The notes beneath the pieces were generated by a model that was given only the letters and a program-made list of their open reading frames with translations, was not told the DNA's origin and ran no database searches. Of a stretch of 64,000 nt of DNA, positions 18,470 to 26,473 are shown piece by piece. The DNA is taken from the NCBI GenBank assembly GCA_963733085.1, contig CAVTBY010000010.1, positions 1 through 64,000 of the forward strand. The letters run 5' to 3'. The first letter of the stretch is position 1, and every line of letters begins with the position of its first letter. Position numbers and translations under genes: made by a program. This stretch comes from Desertimonas sp963733085. GTDB lineage: Bacteria > Actinomycetota > Acidimicrobiia > Acidimicrobiales > Ilumatobacteraceae.

Positions 18470-18610
18470 CGGCGCGAGCGAGCCGAGCGCCAGAGCTTCC
18501 ACATCCGTTGCGAGCGACCGAGCGCCAGCGAGGGAGTGGTCTGTCCGCGGCCTGCGTGCGCCGAGGGAACGGCATAGACGGCGATCTGCATGGCCGGGGA
18601 ACGCGAGTGC
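18470..18610. repeat. Repeat family B, copy 2 (expanded)
   Basis: Contains GCGAGCGAGCCGAGCGCCAG, a second GCGAGCGACCGAGCGCCAGC unit, GGCCTGCGTGCGCCGAGGGAACG and, further on, ATGGCCGGGGAACG. It therefore looks like two overlapping or partly duplicated B elements. It fills most of the 258-bp divergent gap between obg and the LigD-like gene; no other gene is seen in the gap. Confidence 0.5.
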
Positions 18611-18695
18611 GACGTCGCGACGCTGGCCGGATGACGAAGTCGGCTGCAGGTTCGCCCGTCGAGGTCGAAGTCGGCGACCGCACTGTTCGCGGACC

Positions 18696-19615
18696 ATGAC
18701 CAGCCCGGAGCGGGTGTACTTCCCGGCGCGAGGCGAGACCAAGCTCGACCTCGCCCACTACTACGTCGCCGTGTCGGAGGGCATCGTGCGGGCGCTGCGT
18801 GACCGGCCGTGCATGCTCCATCGCTTCCCGACCGGCGTCACCGGCGAGAAGGTCCACCAGAAACGACTTCCGAAGGGCGCGCCGGACTGGGTGCGAGACC
18901 GTGGAGGTGTTCTTCCCCCGCTGGAGCCGCACGGCCGACGAGCTGTGCGTGCAGCACCCCGCCGACGTCGTCTGGGCCGTGCAGATGTCCACCGTCGAGT
19001 TCCATCCGTGGAACTCTCGGCGTGACGACGTCGAGAAACCCGACGAGTGGCGTATCGACCTCGACCCGATGCCCGCTGCGACCTACGACGACGTCCGTCG
19101 CGTCGCCCACATCGCTCGTCGAGCTGCTCGACGAGATCGGCGCCGTCGGCTGGCCGAAGACATCGGGTGGCAAGGGCATCCACATCTACGTGCGCATCCC
19201 GCCGGTCCACGGCTTCGCCGAGGTCAGGCGGGCGGCGCTGGCGTTCGCCCGCGAGGTCGAGCGCCGGGCCGGCGGGCTCGTCGATCTGACGTGGTGGCGC
19301 AAGGACCGTGATCCGGCGACCGTGTTCGTCGACTACAACCAGAACGCCCGCGACCACACGATCCGCAGCGCCTACTCCGTGCGCGGTGTACCAGAGGCGA
19401 TCGTCTCGACGCCGATCAGGTGGGATGAGGTGGACGATGCCGAGCCGGCGGACTTCACGATCGCCACGGTGCCGCCACGCTTCGCCGAGCTCGGCGACCT
19501 CCACGCCGGCATCGACGAGGCGGTGTTCGCGATCGACGAGCTGCTCGAGTGGGCCGAGCGCGACGCTCGGTGGGCAGGCGCGGACGTCCCCGAGCCGGAC
19601 GAGCCGGCGGAATGA
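18696..19615 (+). pseudogene. LigD-type DNA polymerase/primase domain protein, two frameshifts
   Basis: A free-standing archaeo-eukaryotic-primase-like PolDom of bacterial end joining. Three frames read in order give it whole: VYFPARGETKLDLAHYYVAVSEGI, HRFPTGVTGEKVHQKRLPKGAPDWV; after a shift near 18895, TVEVFFPRWSRTADELCVQ, EFHPWNSRRDDVEKPDEWRIDLDP with the catalytic DLDP metal pair; after a shift near 19112, LVELLDEIGAVGWPKTSGGKGIHIYVRI, TWWRKDRDPATVFVDYNQNARDHT and PIRWDEV. Such proteins fill gaps or add nucleotides at broken DNA ends with Ku and a ligase; neither is in the window. Each shift is one base and both sides are conserved, so sequence error is likely. The gene sits between rpmA and obg on the opposite strand, an unusual place. 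Confidence 0.85.
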
Positions 19616-19624
19616 CGTCGAGCG

Positions 19625-19891
19625 TCAGCCGACGGGGTCGTCGACCGGGTTGACGTCGACGATCTTGCGGTTCTTGCGCTCGCCGAACTTCACCGAGCCG
19701 TCGACGAGGGAGAACAGCGTGTCGTCGCCACCGATGCCGACGTTGCGGCCGGGGTGCACCTTGGTGCCGCGCTGGCGGACGATGATCGTGCCGGCGGTGA
19801 TCTTCGTGCCGTCGAAGACCTTGACGCCCAGGCGTTGGGCGTTGGAGTCACGGCCGTTGCGGGTCGACCCGCCACCTTTGGTCTTGGACAT
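19625..19891 (-). CDS. rpmA: 50S ribosomal protein L27
   Basis: 88 residues: MSKTKGGGSTRNGRDSNAQRLGVKVFDG, then GTIIVRQRGTKVHPGRNVGIGGDDTLFSLVDG, the full L27 sequence. The N-terminal tail reaches the peptidyl-transferase centre in the family; here it has no cleavable Firmicutes-type extension. Twenty bases after rplU on the same strand, as in the usual rplU-rpmA pair. Only nine bases separate its stop from the stop of the convergent LigD-like gene, leaving no room for a separate terminator. Confidence 0.97.
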   Translation of the reverse strand: MSKTKGGGSTRNGRDSNAQRLGVKVFDGTKITAGTIIVRQRGTKVHPGRNVGIGGDDTLFSLVDGSVKFGERKNRKIVDVNPVDDPVG

Positions 19892-19911
19892 CTCTCGTAC
19901 CCCTCGACTCG

Positions 19912-20229
19912 TTACTTCTTCTTCTGGGCGATCTTCGTGATCTCGACGACGGTGTAGCGCTGGCGGTGGCCGTAGCGGCGACGATTGTTGGTGCGCCGTT
20001 TGTAGGTGAAGCCGTCGATCTTCGGACCCTTCGCCTCACCGACGACTTTGCCCGTGACGGTGACCCCACTCAGCTCGTCCGGCGTCGCCAACACGGTGTC
20101 GCCGTCGACGAGCAAGGTGGCGGTCAACGACACCTCGTCACCCTCGGCGGCGTCGAGGAGATCGACCTCGACCTGCTCGCCCTCGGACACCTTCTGCTGG
20201 TTCGCGCCAGCGGAGATCACTGCGTACAT
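19912..20229 (-). CDS. rplU: 50S ribosomal protein L21
   Basis: 105 residues beginning MYAVISAGANQQKVSEGEQVEVDLL and ending in the basic rRNA-binding segment FTYKRRTNNRRRYGHRQRYTVVEI. First gene of the rplU-rpmA pair. A TAGGAT hexamer lies 11 bases before the ATG, in the 52-bp gap after the ribonuclease gene, so the pair probably has its own promoter and a short or absent leader. Confidence 0.97.
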   Translation of the reverse strand: MYAVISAGANQQKVSEGEQVEVDLLDAAEGDEVSLTATLLVDGDTVLATPDELSGVTVTGKVVGEAKGPKIDGFTYKRRTNNRRRYGHRQRYTVVEITKIAQKKK

Positions 20230-20281
20230 AGCGACGTACGATCCTACCGGCGCCGCCGCCCGTCGCGACCGCCCACCAGGA

Positions 20282-22069
20282 TCAGTCCAAGAGGGCGTGG
20301 TCCACGATGACGCCGCGGCCTTCGCAGATCTCGCAGATCGTCGAGAACTCGGTGAGCAGGCCCTCGCCGATGCGCTTACGAGTCATCTCGACGAGGCCGA
20401 GCTCGGAGATGGCGAACACCTGCGAGCGGGTCTTGTCGCGGGCGAGGGAGTTGCGGAACACCTCGACGACCTTGTCGCGGTTCTCGCGGATCTCCATGTC
20501 GATGAAGTCGATGACGATGATCCCACCGATGTCCCGCAGGCGGAGCTGCTTGGCGATCTCCTCGGCCGCCTCGAGATTGTTGTGGAACACGGTCTCCTCG
20601 AGGCTGGAGGTGCCGACGTTCTTGCCGGTGTTGACGTCGATCACCGTCAATGCCTCGGTGTGCTCGATGATCAGCGAGCCTCCCGAAGGCAGCCAGACCT
20701 TGCGGTCGAGCGCCTTGTGCACCTGCTCGTGGACGTGGAACTGCTCATACAGGCTGAGTCCCTCGACGGCCGAGTCGTAGTACTCGATGCGGTCGGCGAG
20801 CTCCGGGTTGAACGCCGCGACGTACGACTTGATGTCGTCGAACAGCCGCGTGTCGTCGATCACGACGCGGCGATAGTCGGCATTGAACTCCTCGCGGATG
20901 ACCCTGACGGCGAGCTCGGGCTCGCGGTAGAGGAGCGTCGGCGCTTTCGCCTTGGCGGCCTTGGCGGCGATCGCTTCCCATTGCTCGAGCAGCAGCCGCA
21001 TGTCGGCGCGCAGTTCCTCTTCGGTGGCGTGCTCCGCGGCTGTGCGCACGATGAGACCGTGCTCGGATGGCTTGACGCGGTCGAGGATCGTTCGCAGCCG
21101 CTTGCGCACGTCGTCGGGCAGGCGCTTGGAGATCCCGTACGTCTTCGAGTTGGGGATCAGCACCACGTAGCGGCCCGGCAGCGACACCTCCTGGGTGAGC
21201 CGCGCCCCCTTGGCGCCAATCGGGTTCTTCGTGACCTGGCAGACGATCAGCTGGCGGGCCCGCAGGATCTGCTCGATGCGCGGGTCGACCTGCTCGATGT
21301 CCTCGGCGTCGTACTGGACGTCGCCCCGGTAGAGGACGGCGTTCTTCGGCGTGGCGATGTCGACGAACGCCGCCTCCATGCCGGGGAGCACGTTCTGCAC
21401 CCGACCGACGTAGATGTTGCCGTGGATCTGGCTGACGTCGTCGGACGGCCGTGACACGTAGTGCTCGATGAGGTTGCGCCCCTCCAGCACGGCGACCTGC
21501 GAGAGGCCCTCACGGACCTGGACGCACATCGTGTAGCGACCGACAGGGCGGCCGTTGCGCTCCCGACCGCGACGATCCTCCGGCGACACGACTGCGACCG
21601 TCGCGCTGCGCTCGGCGGAGCCACGACCGCGTCCACGCGATGACTGCTTGCGGCGCGAGGGCTTCGACGTGGCCGGTTTCGCTGGTGCCGGTGCCGCTGC
21701 GCCGGGTGCCGGCGGGGCGGGGCGGGTGTCGCCGATCTGGGGTTTGCGCACGAGCGTGTGCTCGGCGACCTCCGGCGAGACGCGACCCTCCCGTGGGTTC
21801 TCGGGGAGCTCGGGTTGGTCCGCCGGTGGTGCGAGCGCCATGCCAGGCGCATGGACGCCGTCGCCGTCGCCGTTGGAGCTGACCGCACTCGGCACCGAGC
21901 TCTTGCGGCGTCGCTGTCCGCCTCGCGAGCCTCGGCGACGCTTGCGCACCGCCGGACTGTCGCCGGCGGCAACGCTGTCACCCTCTAGTTCAGGTTGATG
22001 TTCGGCATCGACGGCCGATCCGGGGTCCTTGGCCGGTGACGATGGTGTCCCGGCTTCTGCGTCGTCCAT
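20282..22069 (-). CDS. rne: Ribonuclease E/G family endoribonuclease
   Basis: 595 residues. The first 180 are disordered and rich in Arg, Pro and Ser (RKRRRGSRGGQRRRKSS, RRKQSSRGRGRGS), resembling the N-terminal RNA-binding extension of actinobacterial RNase E. The catalytic part follows: an S1-like domain (GNIYVGRVQNVLPGMEAAFVDI), the 5'-sensor region, and the DNase I-like core with IDVNTGKNVG and GGIIVIDFIDM, whose Asp residues bind magnesium. The C-terminal CEICEGRG gives the CxxC of the Zn-link. It cleaves single-stranded AU-rich RNA in mRNA decay and rRNA processing. The 207-bp leader between rodA and this gene has a short GGCGGC/GCCGCC hairpin; family members often autoregulate through the leader, but nothing here proves it. 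Confidence 0.93.
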   Translation of the reverse strand: MDDAEAGTPSSPAKDPGSAVDAEHQPELEGDSVAAGDSPAVRKRRRGSRGGQRRRKSSVPSAVSSNGDGDGVHAPGMALAPPADQPELPENPREGRVSPEVAEHTLVRKPQIGDTRPAPPAPGAAAPAPAKPATSKPSRRKQSSRGRGRGSAERSATVAVVSPEDRRGRERNGRPVGRYTMCVQVREGLSQVAVLEGRNLIEHYVSRPSDDVSQIHGNIYVGRVQNVLPGMEAAFVDIATPKNAVLYRGDVQYDAEDIEQVDPRIEQILRARQLIVCQVTKNPIGAKGARLTQEVSLPGRYVVLIPNSKTYGISKRLPDDVRKRLRTILDRVKPSEHGLIVRTAAEHATEEELRADMRLLLEQWEAIAAKAAKAKAPTLLYREPELAVRVIREEFNADYRRVVIDDTRLFDDIKSYVAAFNPELADRIEYYDSAVEGLSLYEQFHVHEQVHKALDRKVWLPSGGSLIIEHTEALTVIDVNTGKNVGTSSLEETVFHNNLEAAEEIAKQLRLRDIGGIIVIDFIDMEIRENRDKVVEVFRNSLARDKTRSQVFAISELGLVEMTRKRIGEGLLTEFSTICEICEGRGVIVDHALLD

Positions 22070-22276
22070 GGGGTTTCCTTCCGAGTCGGCGGCGGGTCGC
22101 CGCCGTGGCAGCGGAGGAACGCAGCGATGTCGTCATCGCGCCAGCACCCTCCGTGCTCGAGCCACTACCACGGACAGCCACGCCGAACGAAGGGGTCAAG
22201 CCAGGCCGTCTCATGATCGCCCCAGTGTATCGGCTCGAACCTCGCGGGCCGGGCAGGGGTCGGGGCGCCGAAAGCG

Positions 22277-23437
22277 CTAACGCATCCTGCGCATGTGGAC
22301 GCTTTGCACCAACCCGAACATGGCGAACCAGACGATCAACCCGGAGCCGCCATAGGAGATGAACGGCAGGGGAAGGCCGGTCACTGGGAGCAGTTTCATC
22401 GTCATGCCGACGTTCTGCACGATCTGCCAGACGAGCATGGTGAACACGCCAGCACAGACGTACGTGCCGAACCGATCTCGCGACAGGTGGGCGATGCGCC
22501 AGATGCGCACGAGGGCGATTCCGTACAACCCGAGCAGCACGGCGCAGCCGACGAGACCGAACTGCTCGCCGACGGCGGCGAATGGGAAGTCTGCCCACAA
22601 CACGGGGATGTCGGCGTTGTTGGTCAGCGGGCCGTTGAGCCATCCCTTGCCGAAGATGCCACCAGTGCCGAGCGCCTGGAGGGCGAGGTTCACCTGGTAC
22701 GCCGCATCCTGAATCCTGTCATCGGGATTGTTCTCGTCGAACAGGACTCGAACGCGCGTCAACTGATAGTCGTTGACGAGCCGGCCGATCAGTGCGGCGG
22801 CGACGGTCGCCAGAGCGAGAAACGTGTAGGCGGCGATGTATCGCGCCTTGGCGCCGGCCACGAGGAGCACGCCCATCGCCATTGCCACGAGCACCGAGGC
22901 GGTGCCGATGTCGGGCTGGGCGATGACGAAGACACTGGCGATGCCGACAATGAGCAGGCCGCCGAGGAACCGTGGGTAGCTGACCTCGTCCGATCGTTCA
23001 TCGGCGAGGTGGGCGGCGAGGGCAATGAGCACGGTCAGCTTGGCGAACTCCGCCGGCTGGAACCGCACCGGGCCGATGTCGAACGAGATCGAGTCGCTGC
23101 CCGAGACCTCTCCGTAGGCGAGGATGAGGACGAGGGCGGCGAGCGTAGCCACGTAGAGCTGGCGGGATCGGTGGCGGAACCAGTCGTAGTCGACGAACAT
23201 CACCACGGCGAGGACGATCGCGGCGGCGATGGCGAAGAGCACTTGGCGGGTCGCGTAGTAGAACGGATCGTCGCGCCGTGTCCGACTCGCCGAGTAGACG
23301 ACGAAGCAGCCGATCACGGTGAGTGCCGCTTGGCTGAGCAGCAACGTCCAGTCGACGTTGCGACTCGGCGCTGCCGGGCTGGAGCGGATGTTGCCGAGCC
23401 CAGAGTCCGGCTTCCGGCGGACCAGCAGAGTCGGCAC
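22277..23437 (-). CDS. rodA: Rod-shape peptidoglycan glycosyltransferase RodA (FtsW/RodA family)
   Basis: 386 residues with about ten membrane segments. The SEDS signature is present: FDIGPVRFQPAEFAKL, then NDYQLTRVRVLFDENNPDD, TGGIFGKGW, NADIPVLWADFPFAAVGEQFG and LPFISYGGSGLI near the end. RodA polymerises glycan strands of the lateral wall together with PBP2 (the next gene upstream) under MreB control. GTG 23437 is chosen as the first start before the WTLLLSQAALTVIGC segment; there is no clear ribosome site. The spacer to mrdA (178 bp) is unusually long for these partners and is full of hairpins. Last gene of the mre-mrd series. Confidence 0.92.
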   Translation of the reverse strand: MPTLLVRRKPDSGLGNIRSSPAAPSRNVDWTLLLSQAALTVIGCFVVYSASRTRRDDPFYYATRQVLFAIAAAIVLAVVMFVDYDWFRHRSRQLYVATLAALVLILAYGEVSGSDSISFDIGPVRFQPAEFAKLTVLIALAAHLADERSDEVSYPRFLGGLLIVGIASVFVIAQPDIGTASVLVAMAMGVLLVAGAKARYIAAYTFLALATVAAALIGRLVNDYQLTRVRVLFDENNPDDRIQDAAYQVNLALQALGTGGIFGKGWLNGPLTNNADIPVLWADFPFAAVGEQFGLVGCAVLLGLYGIALVRIWRIAHLSRDRFGTYVCAGVFTMLVWQIVQNVGMTMKLLPVTGLPLPFISYGGSGLIVWFAMFGLVQSVHMRRMR

Positions 23438-23463
23438 GGCTAGACCGAAGGCCGGCGGGGGGT

Positions 23464-23497
23464 CCGGGGGGCAGAGGCTCCTGCCGGAGCCCCCCGG
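23464..23497. repeat. Family C GC-rich hairpin, copy 1
   Basis: CCGGGGGGC and GCCCCCCGG enclose a second pairing, GGCTCC with GGAGCC. A similar GGGGGGC-GCA-GCCCCCC hairpin occurs at 62764-62780. It lies between mrdA and rodA and could stall or terminate transcription. Confidence 0.55.
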
Positions 23498-23499
23498 TC

Positions 23500-23531
23500 G
23501 CTGGTCGATCCGGCTCCGCCGGTCGACCAGC
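23500..23531. repeat. Inverted repeat between mrdA and rodA
   Basis: GCTGGTCGA and TCGACCAGC pair, with CCGGC and GCCGG extending the stem inwards. Next to it GCGGCC-GCA-GGCCGC forms another hairpin (about 23543-23558). The whole 23438-23615 spacer has no gene. Confidence 0.5.
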
Positions 23532-23615
23532 AGAGACTGAGTGCGGCCGCAGGCCGCTCCAACAGAAAACTCGGCCGAGTGGAGCGAGCGAAGCGAAGCG
23601 AACGAGGCCGAAACA

Positions 23616-25880
23616 TCAGTCGGCCGGTCGACCGGTGACCACCGGGCCGGGATAGATCGTGTGGGCGTTGCTGCTCTCCATGCACGACAAATCGGTGAGC
23701 GGCGGTTGCGGCGCAGCCGCCATCTCGTTGTCGACGTCGAGCGGCTCGGCGATGGTGACGGGGTCGAGGGCAGTGACCCCGGCAAGGGCCTGGAACATGC
23801 ACTTGACGACCGGTCCCGAGCCGAGTGAACCGAAGCCGGCCTTCTCGAGGTACGACACCACCGTCCACGGCCGCTCGCCGTCCTGGCTGAATCCGGCGAA
23901 CACCGACGAGTCGTTCCACGGGAACGAGAACCTGCCCTGCGCAGTGCCCGTCTTCCCGGCGATCGGCGGCGCTGCCGGCTCGCTCCAGTTGACGTTGAAC
24001 AGCTCCTCGGCGGTCGTCGTGTTCCGCGACGTCCCCGGGCCGGTGATGTTCTGGCGGATGCCGTGGATGATCGGGTCGGCGAACTCCATCGGGATCTGCT
24101 TGCCGACCGGCCCGAAGCTCTCGTGCAGGACCGCCTTGCTGAGGTCGACGAAGCCCTGTTGTGTCTGCGACGTTGGAGTGTTCGGTTCGTAGATGGCCTC
24201 GACAACTCGGGGCTGCATCACGTAGCCACCGTTGGCGAAGGCTCCGTAGCCGACGGCGAGTTGCAGCGGCGTCGCTGCCAGCAGTCCCTGGCCGATCGCC
24301 AGGTTGATCACGTCACCGAGAAGAACACGGGGCTCTTCGCCCTTGGCCAGCACGCCGCGCTCGACAAGGTCTTTCTTCGTTTCGTGATCGGGGATGCGGC
24401 CGTCGAACTCGTAGGGCAGGTCGATGCCCGTCTCCGATCCCAAACCGAAGTTGCGCACCTCGTTCTGGAGCAGTAGTCGATCGGCTCCCGGAGCGAGGAA
24501 GAACTTCTCGCCGAGGCGGTAGTAGTAGACGTCACTGGACACGGCGAGCGACAGTTGCATGTTGATCGGTCCGTAGCGGCACGGTCCGTTGATGCTCGAG
24601 CAGAACGAGTTTCGCCAGACGCACTTGATGCCCTGGGCACACACGTCATCCTCGATGGACTCGGCCTTGTACGTGCCGGTGTCGGTGATGTAGTCGCCGG
24701 CGCCGATCAACCCGGTGTGCAGAGCTGCCCAGGCGACGAACACCTTGAACGTCGAGCCCATGTTGTACTGGCCCTGGATCGCTCGGTTGTTCAACGACGA
24801 GCGATCGGGGTCGAGCGGGCACTCCGGTTGTCCCTCGTCGCCACACTCGGGACCGTCGATGCGGATCTCGAACAACTCGTCGAACTTCGCCTCGGTGATG
24901 TCCTGGCTGAACCAGCGGTTGTCGAACGTCGGGTAGCTCGCCATCGCCATGATCTGACCCGTGTTGTGGTTCATCGCCACCACCGACCCGGCGGGCGCCT
25001 CGTAGAACACCCGAGACCCGTGATTGAGCGACATCACCTGGCGAGTGCCGTCAGGCTTCTCGACGACCGGGTTGGGGGCAGTGAACGCCCGCTTCAAACG
25101 CAGCTGGGTCTGCAGCAAACGCTCGGCGTACTGCTGTAGATCGAGGTCGATCGACAGACGGATGTCCATCCCGTTGACGGCATCCCTGCGGCTGATCTCG
25201 CGCACGACGCTCCCGTGGGAGTCGACTTCGTAGACGATCTCTCCCCACTCGCCGTGCAGCGTCGTCTCGTACTCGAGCTCGACGCCGGCGCGGCCGACCT
25301 CCTCGCCGCGATTCGAGGTGTCGTAACCCAGCCCCTCATAGTGGGCCCTGTCCTCTTTCGTGATCGCCCCCATGTAGCCGATCACGTGGGCGGCGAGCGG
25401 CGCGTACGGGTACACCCTGCGGTACGACTTGACCATCGTCACGCCGGGGAAGTCCTCGCTGCGTTCGCTGAGGGCGATGATGACGTCCTCGGGGATGTCC
25501 TCGGCGATCGGCAGCGGCCGCAGCGTGTCGAAGTCGCCGGAGTCGAAACGCTCCTCCATCTCCTCGACGGGCACCCCGACCCACCCGGACAGGCGGCTGA
25601 ACAGGGCGGCCCGATCGGCGTCGCGGCGCATCGCCGCCCACTCGACCGCGACGTTGTAGATCGGTTCGTTGCCGGCGAGGAGGCGACCGTCGTGGTCGAA
25701 GATCTGTCCCCGCTCGGGGGCGACCAGCACGGTGCTCGTGTTGCGCTGGTCGACGACCTCCTGCAGCGACTCGGCCTCGACGGTCTGCAGGAACCACAGC
25801 CTGGCCCCGAGCCCGGAGAAGAGCATCACAGCGACGGCGGCGAGCACGCCAAGCCGAGCTGCTCTCCTGTCCGACGCCAT
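23616..25880 (-). CDS. mrdA: Penicillin-binding protein 2 (rod-shape transpeptidase)
   Basis: 754 residues. One N-terminal membrane segment (LGVLAAVAVMLFSGLGARLWF) is followed by the dimerisation domain (TSTVLVAPERGQIFDHDGRLLA) and the transpeptidase with MGSTFKVFVA (active Ser in SxxK), SSDVYYYRLG (SxN region) and GKTGTAQ (KTG box). It cross-links lateral-wall peptidoglycan with RodA. Cys residues in DVCAQGIKCVWRNSFCSSINGPC form an extra loop in the transpeptidase domain not typical of Gram-negative PBP2; disulfides are possible outside the membrane. The ATG is preceded by TAAGCT with six bases between, so it may be leaderless. mreD lies 40 bp upstream. Confidence 0.95.
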   Translation of the reverse strand: MASDRRAARLGVLAAVAVMLFSGLGARLWFLQTVEAESLQEVVDQRNTSTVLVAPERGQIFDHDGRLLAGNEPIYNVAVEWAAMRRDADRAALFSRLSGWVGVPVEEMEERFDSGDFDTLRPLPIAEDIPEDVIIALSERSEDFPGVTMVKSYRRVYPYAPLAAHVIGYMGAITKEDRAHYEGLGYDTSNRGEEVGRAGVELEYETTLHGEWGEIVYEVDSHGSVVREISRRDAVNGMDIRLSIDLDLQQYAERLLQTQLRLKRAFTAPNPVVEKPDGTRQVMSLNHGSRVFYEAPAGSVVAMNHNTGQIMAMASYPTFDNRWFSQDITEAKFDELFEIRIDGPECGDEGQPECPLDPDRSSLNNRAIQGQYNMGSTFKVFVAWAALHTGLIGAGDYITDTGTYKAESIEDDVCAQGIKCVWRNSFCSSINGPCRYGPINMQLSLAVSSDVYYYRLGEKFFLAPGADRLLLQNEVRNFGLGSETGIDLPYEFDGRIPDHETKKDLVERGVLAKGEEPRVLLGDVINLAIGQGLLAATPLQLAVGYGAFANGGYVMQPRVVEAIYEPNTPTSQTQQGFVDLSKAVLHESFGPVGKQIPMEFADPIIHGIRQNITGPGTSRNTTTAEELFNVNWSEPAAPPIAGKTGTAQGRFSFPWNDSSVFAGFSQDGERPWTVVSYLEKAGFGSLGSGPVVKCMFQALAGVTALDPVTIAEPLDVDNEMAAAPQPPLTDLSCMESSNAHTIYPGPVVTGRPAD

Positions 25881-25886
25881 TGTTAC

Positions 25887-25892
25887 AGCTTA
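25887..25892 (-). promoter_or_regulatory. Putative -10 (TAAGCT) for mrdA
   Basis: TAAGCT on the minus strand, six bases before the mrdA ATG at 25880. An internal promoter in the mre-mrd run is implied. Confidence 0.3.
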
Positions 25893-25920
25893 GTGACGGC
25901 TGTTTCCGGTGCGGCGGCAC

Positions 25921-26451
25921 TCACGGGGCTTTGACCTTGGTCCAGTCGGTTTTCTTCACCTTCACGCACCACCGACCGAGCGGGACCAAGAGCGGGCTGG
26001 CCAGCATCGCCGCGGCGGTGACGACGGCGACGACCGTGTACCAGCGCTCCGACCACGGGTGCTCCTCTCCGACGAACGTGCGCACTACCGGTACGAGTGT
26101 CTCTCCGACGGCCGTTCCGAGCCCGACGAACAGCGCCGACAGCCACCATTGCGGGTCGATCGTGATCGACTGCACGTAGCCGGCGGTGAAGCCGCCAACC
26201 CCCATTGAGAACGACGATGATCCGAGCGGCGTGCCGACGCGAAGGTCGTACAGGATGCCGAAGACGAACCCCGCTAGCGCTCCCTTCTGCGGCCCCCCGG
26301 CGACCCCTGCGGCCGCCGCCAGGGCGAGCATGATCTGGATCGTCACCCCCCACGGGCGCAGGTCGACGAACAACGTCTGCTGCACGGCGAGCAGCAGCAT
26401 GCCGACGAGGACGAGACGGGGAATCGGCCCCTGCACGAGCGAGACGAACAT
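25921..26451 (-). CDS. mreD: Rod shape-determining protein MreD
   Basis: 176 residues with five or so hydrophobic segments (RLVLVGMLLLAVQQTLFVDL, VTIQIMLALAAAAGVAGG, GALAGFVFGILYDL). The motif FGILYDLRVGTPLG resembles the conserved MreD FGxxxDxxxxxxLG pattern. It connects MreC to the wall-synthesis complex in the membrane. Identified by sequence and position between mreC and mrdA. The last 20 residues are basic (RWCVKVKKTDWTKVKAP). Spacing to mreC is 22 bp. Confidence 0.88.
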   Translation of the reverse strand: MFVSLVQGPIPRLVLVGMLLLAVQQTLFVDLRPWGVTIQIMLALAAAAGVAGGPQKGALAGFVFGILYDLRVGTPLGSSSFSMGVGGFTAGYVQSITIDPQWWLSALFVGLGTAVGETLVPVVRTFVGEEHPWSERWYTVVAVVTAAAMLASPLLVPLGRWCVKVKKTDWTKVKAP

Positions 26452-26473
26452 CAGCGGCTCGACTGCGCTCGCA

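Noticed and set aside
20006..21454. Long plus-strand frame opposite rplU and rne
   Set aside because: It is an antisense shadow typical of GC-rich DNA: no domain, no start signal, and the minus strand carries conserved genes. The same holds for other long antisense frames such as 22295-23443, 27502-28641 and 32111-35224.
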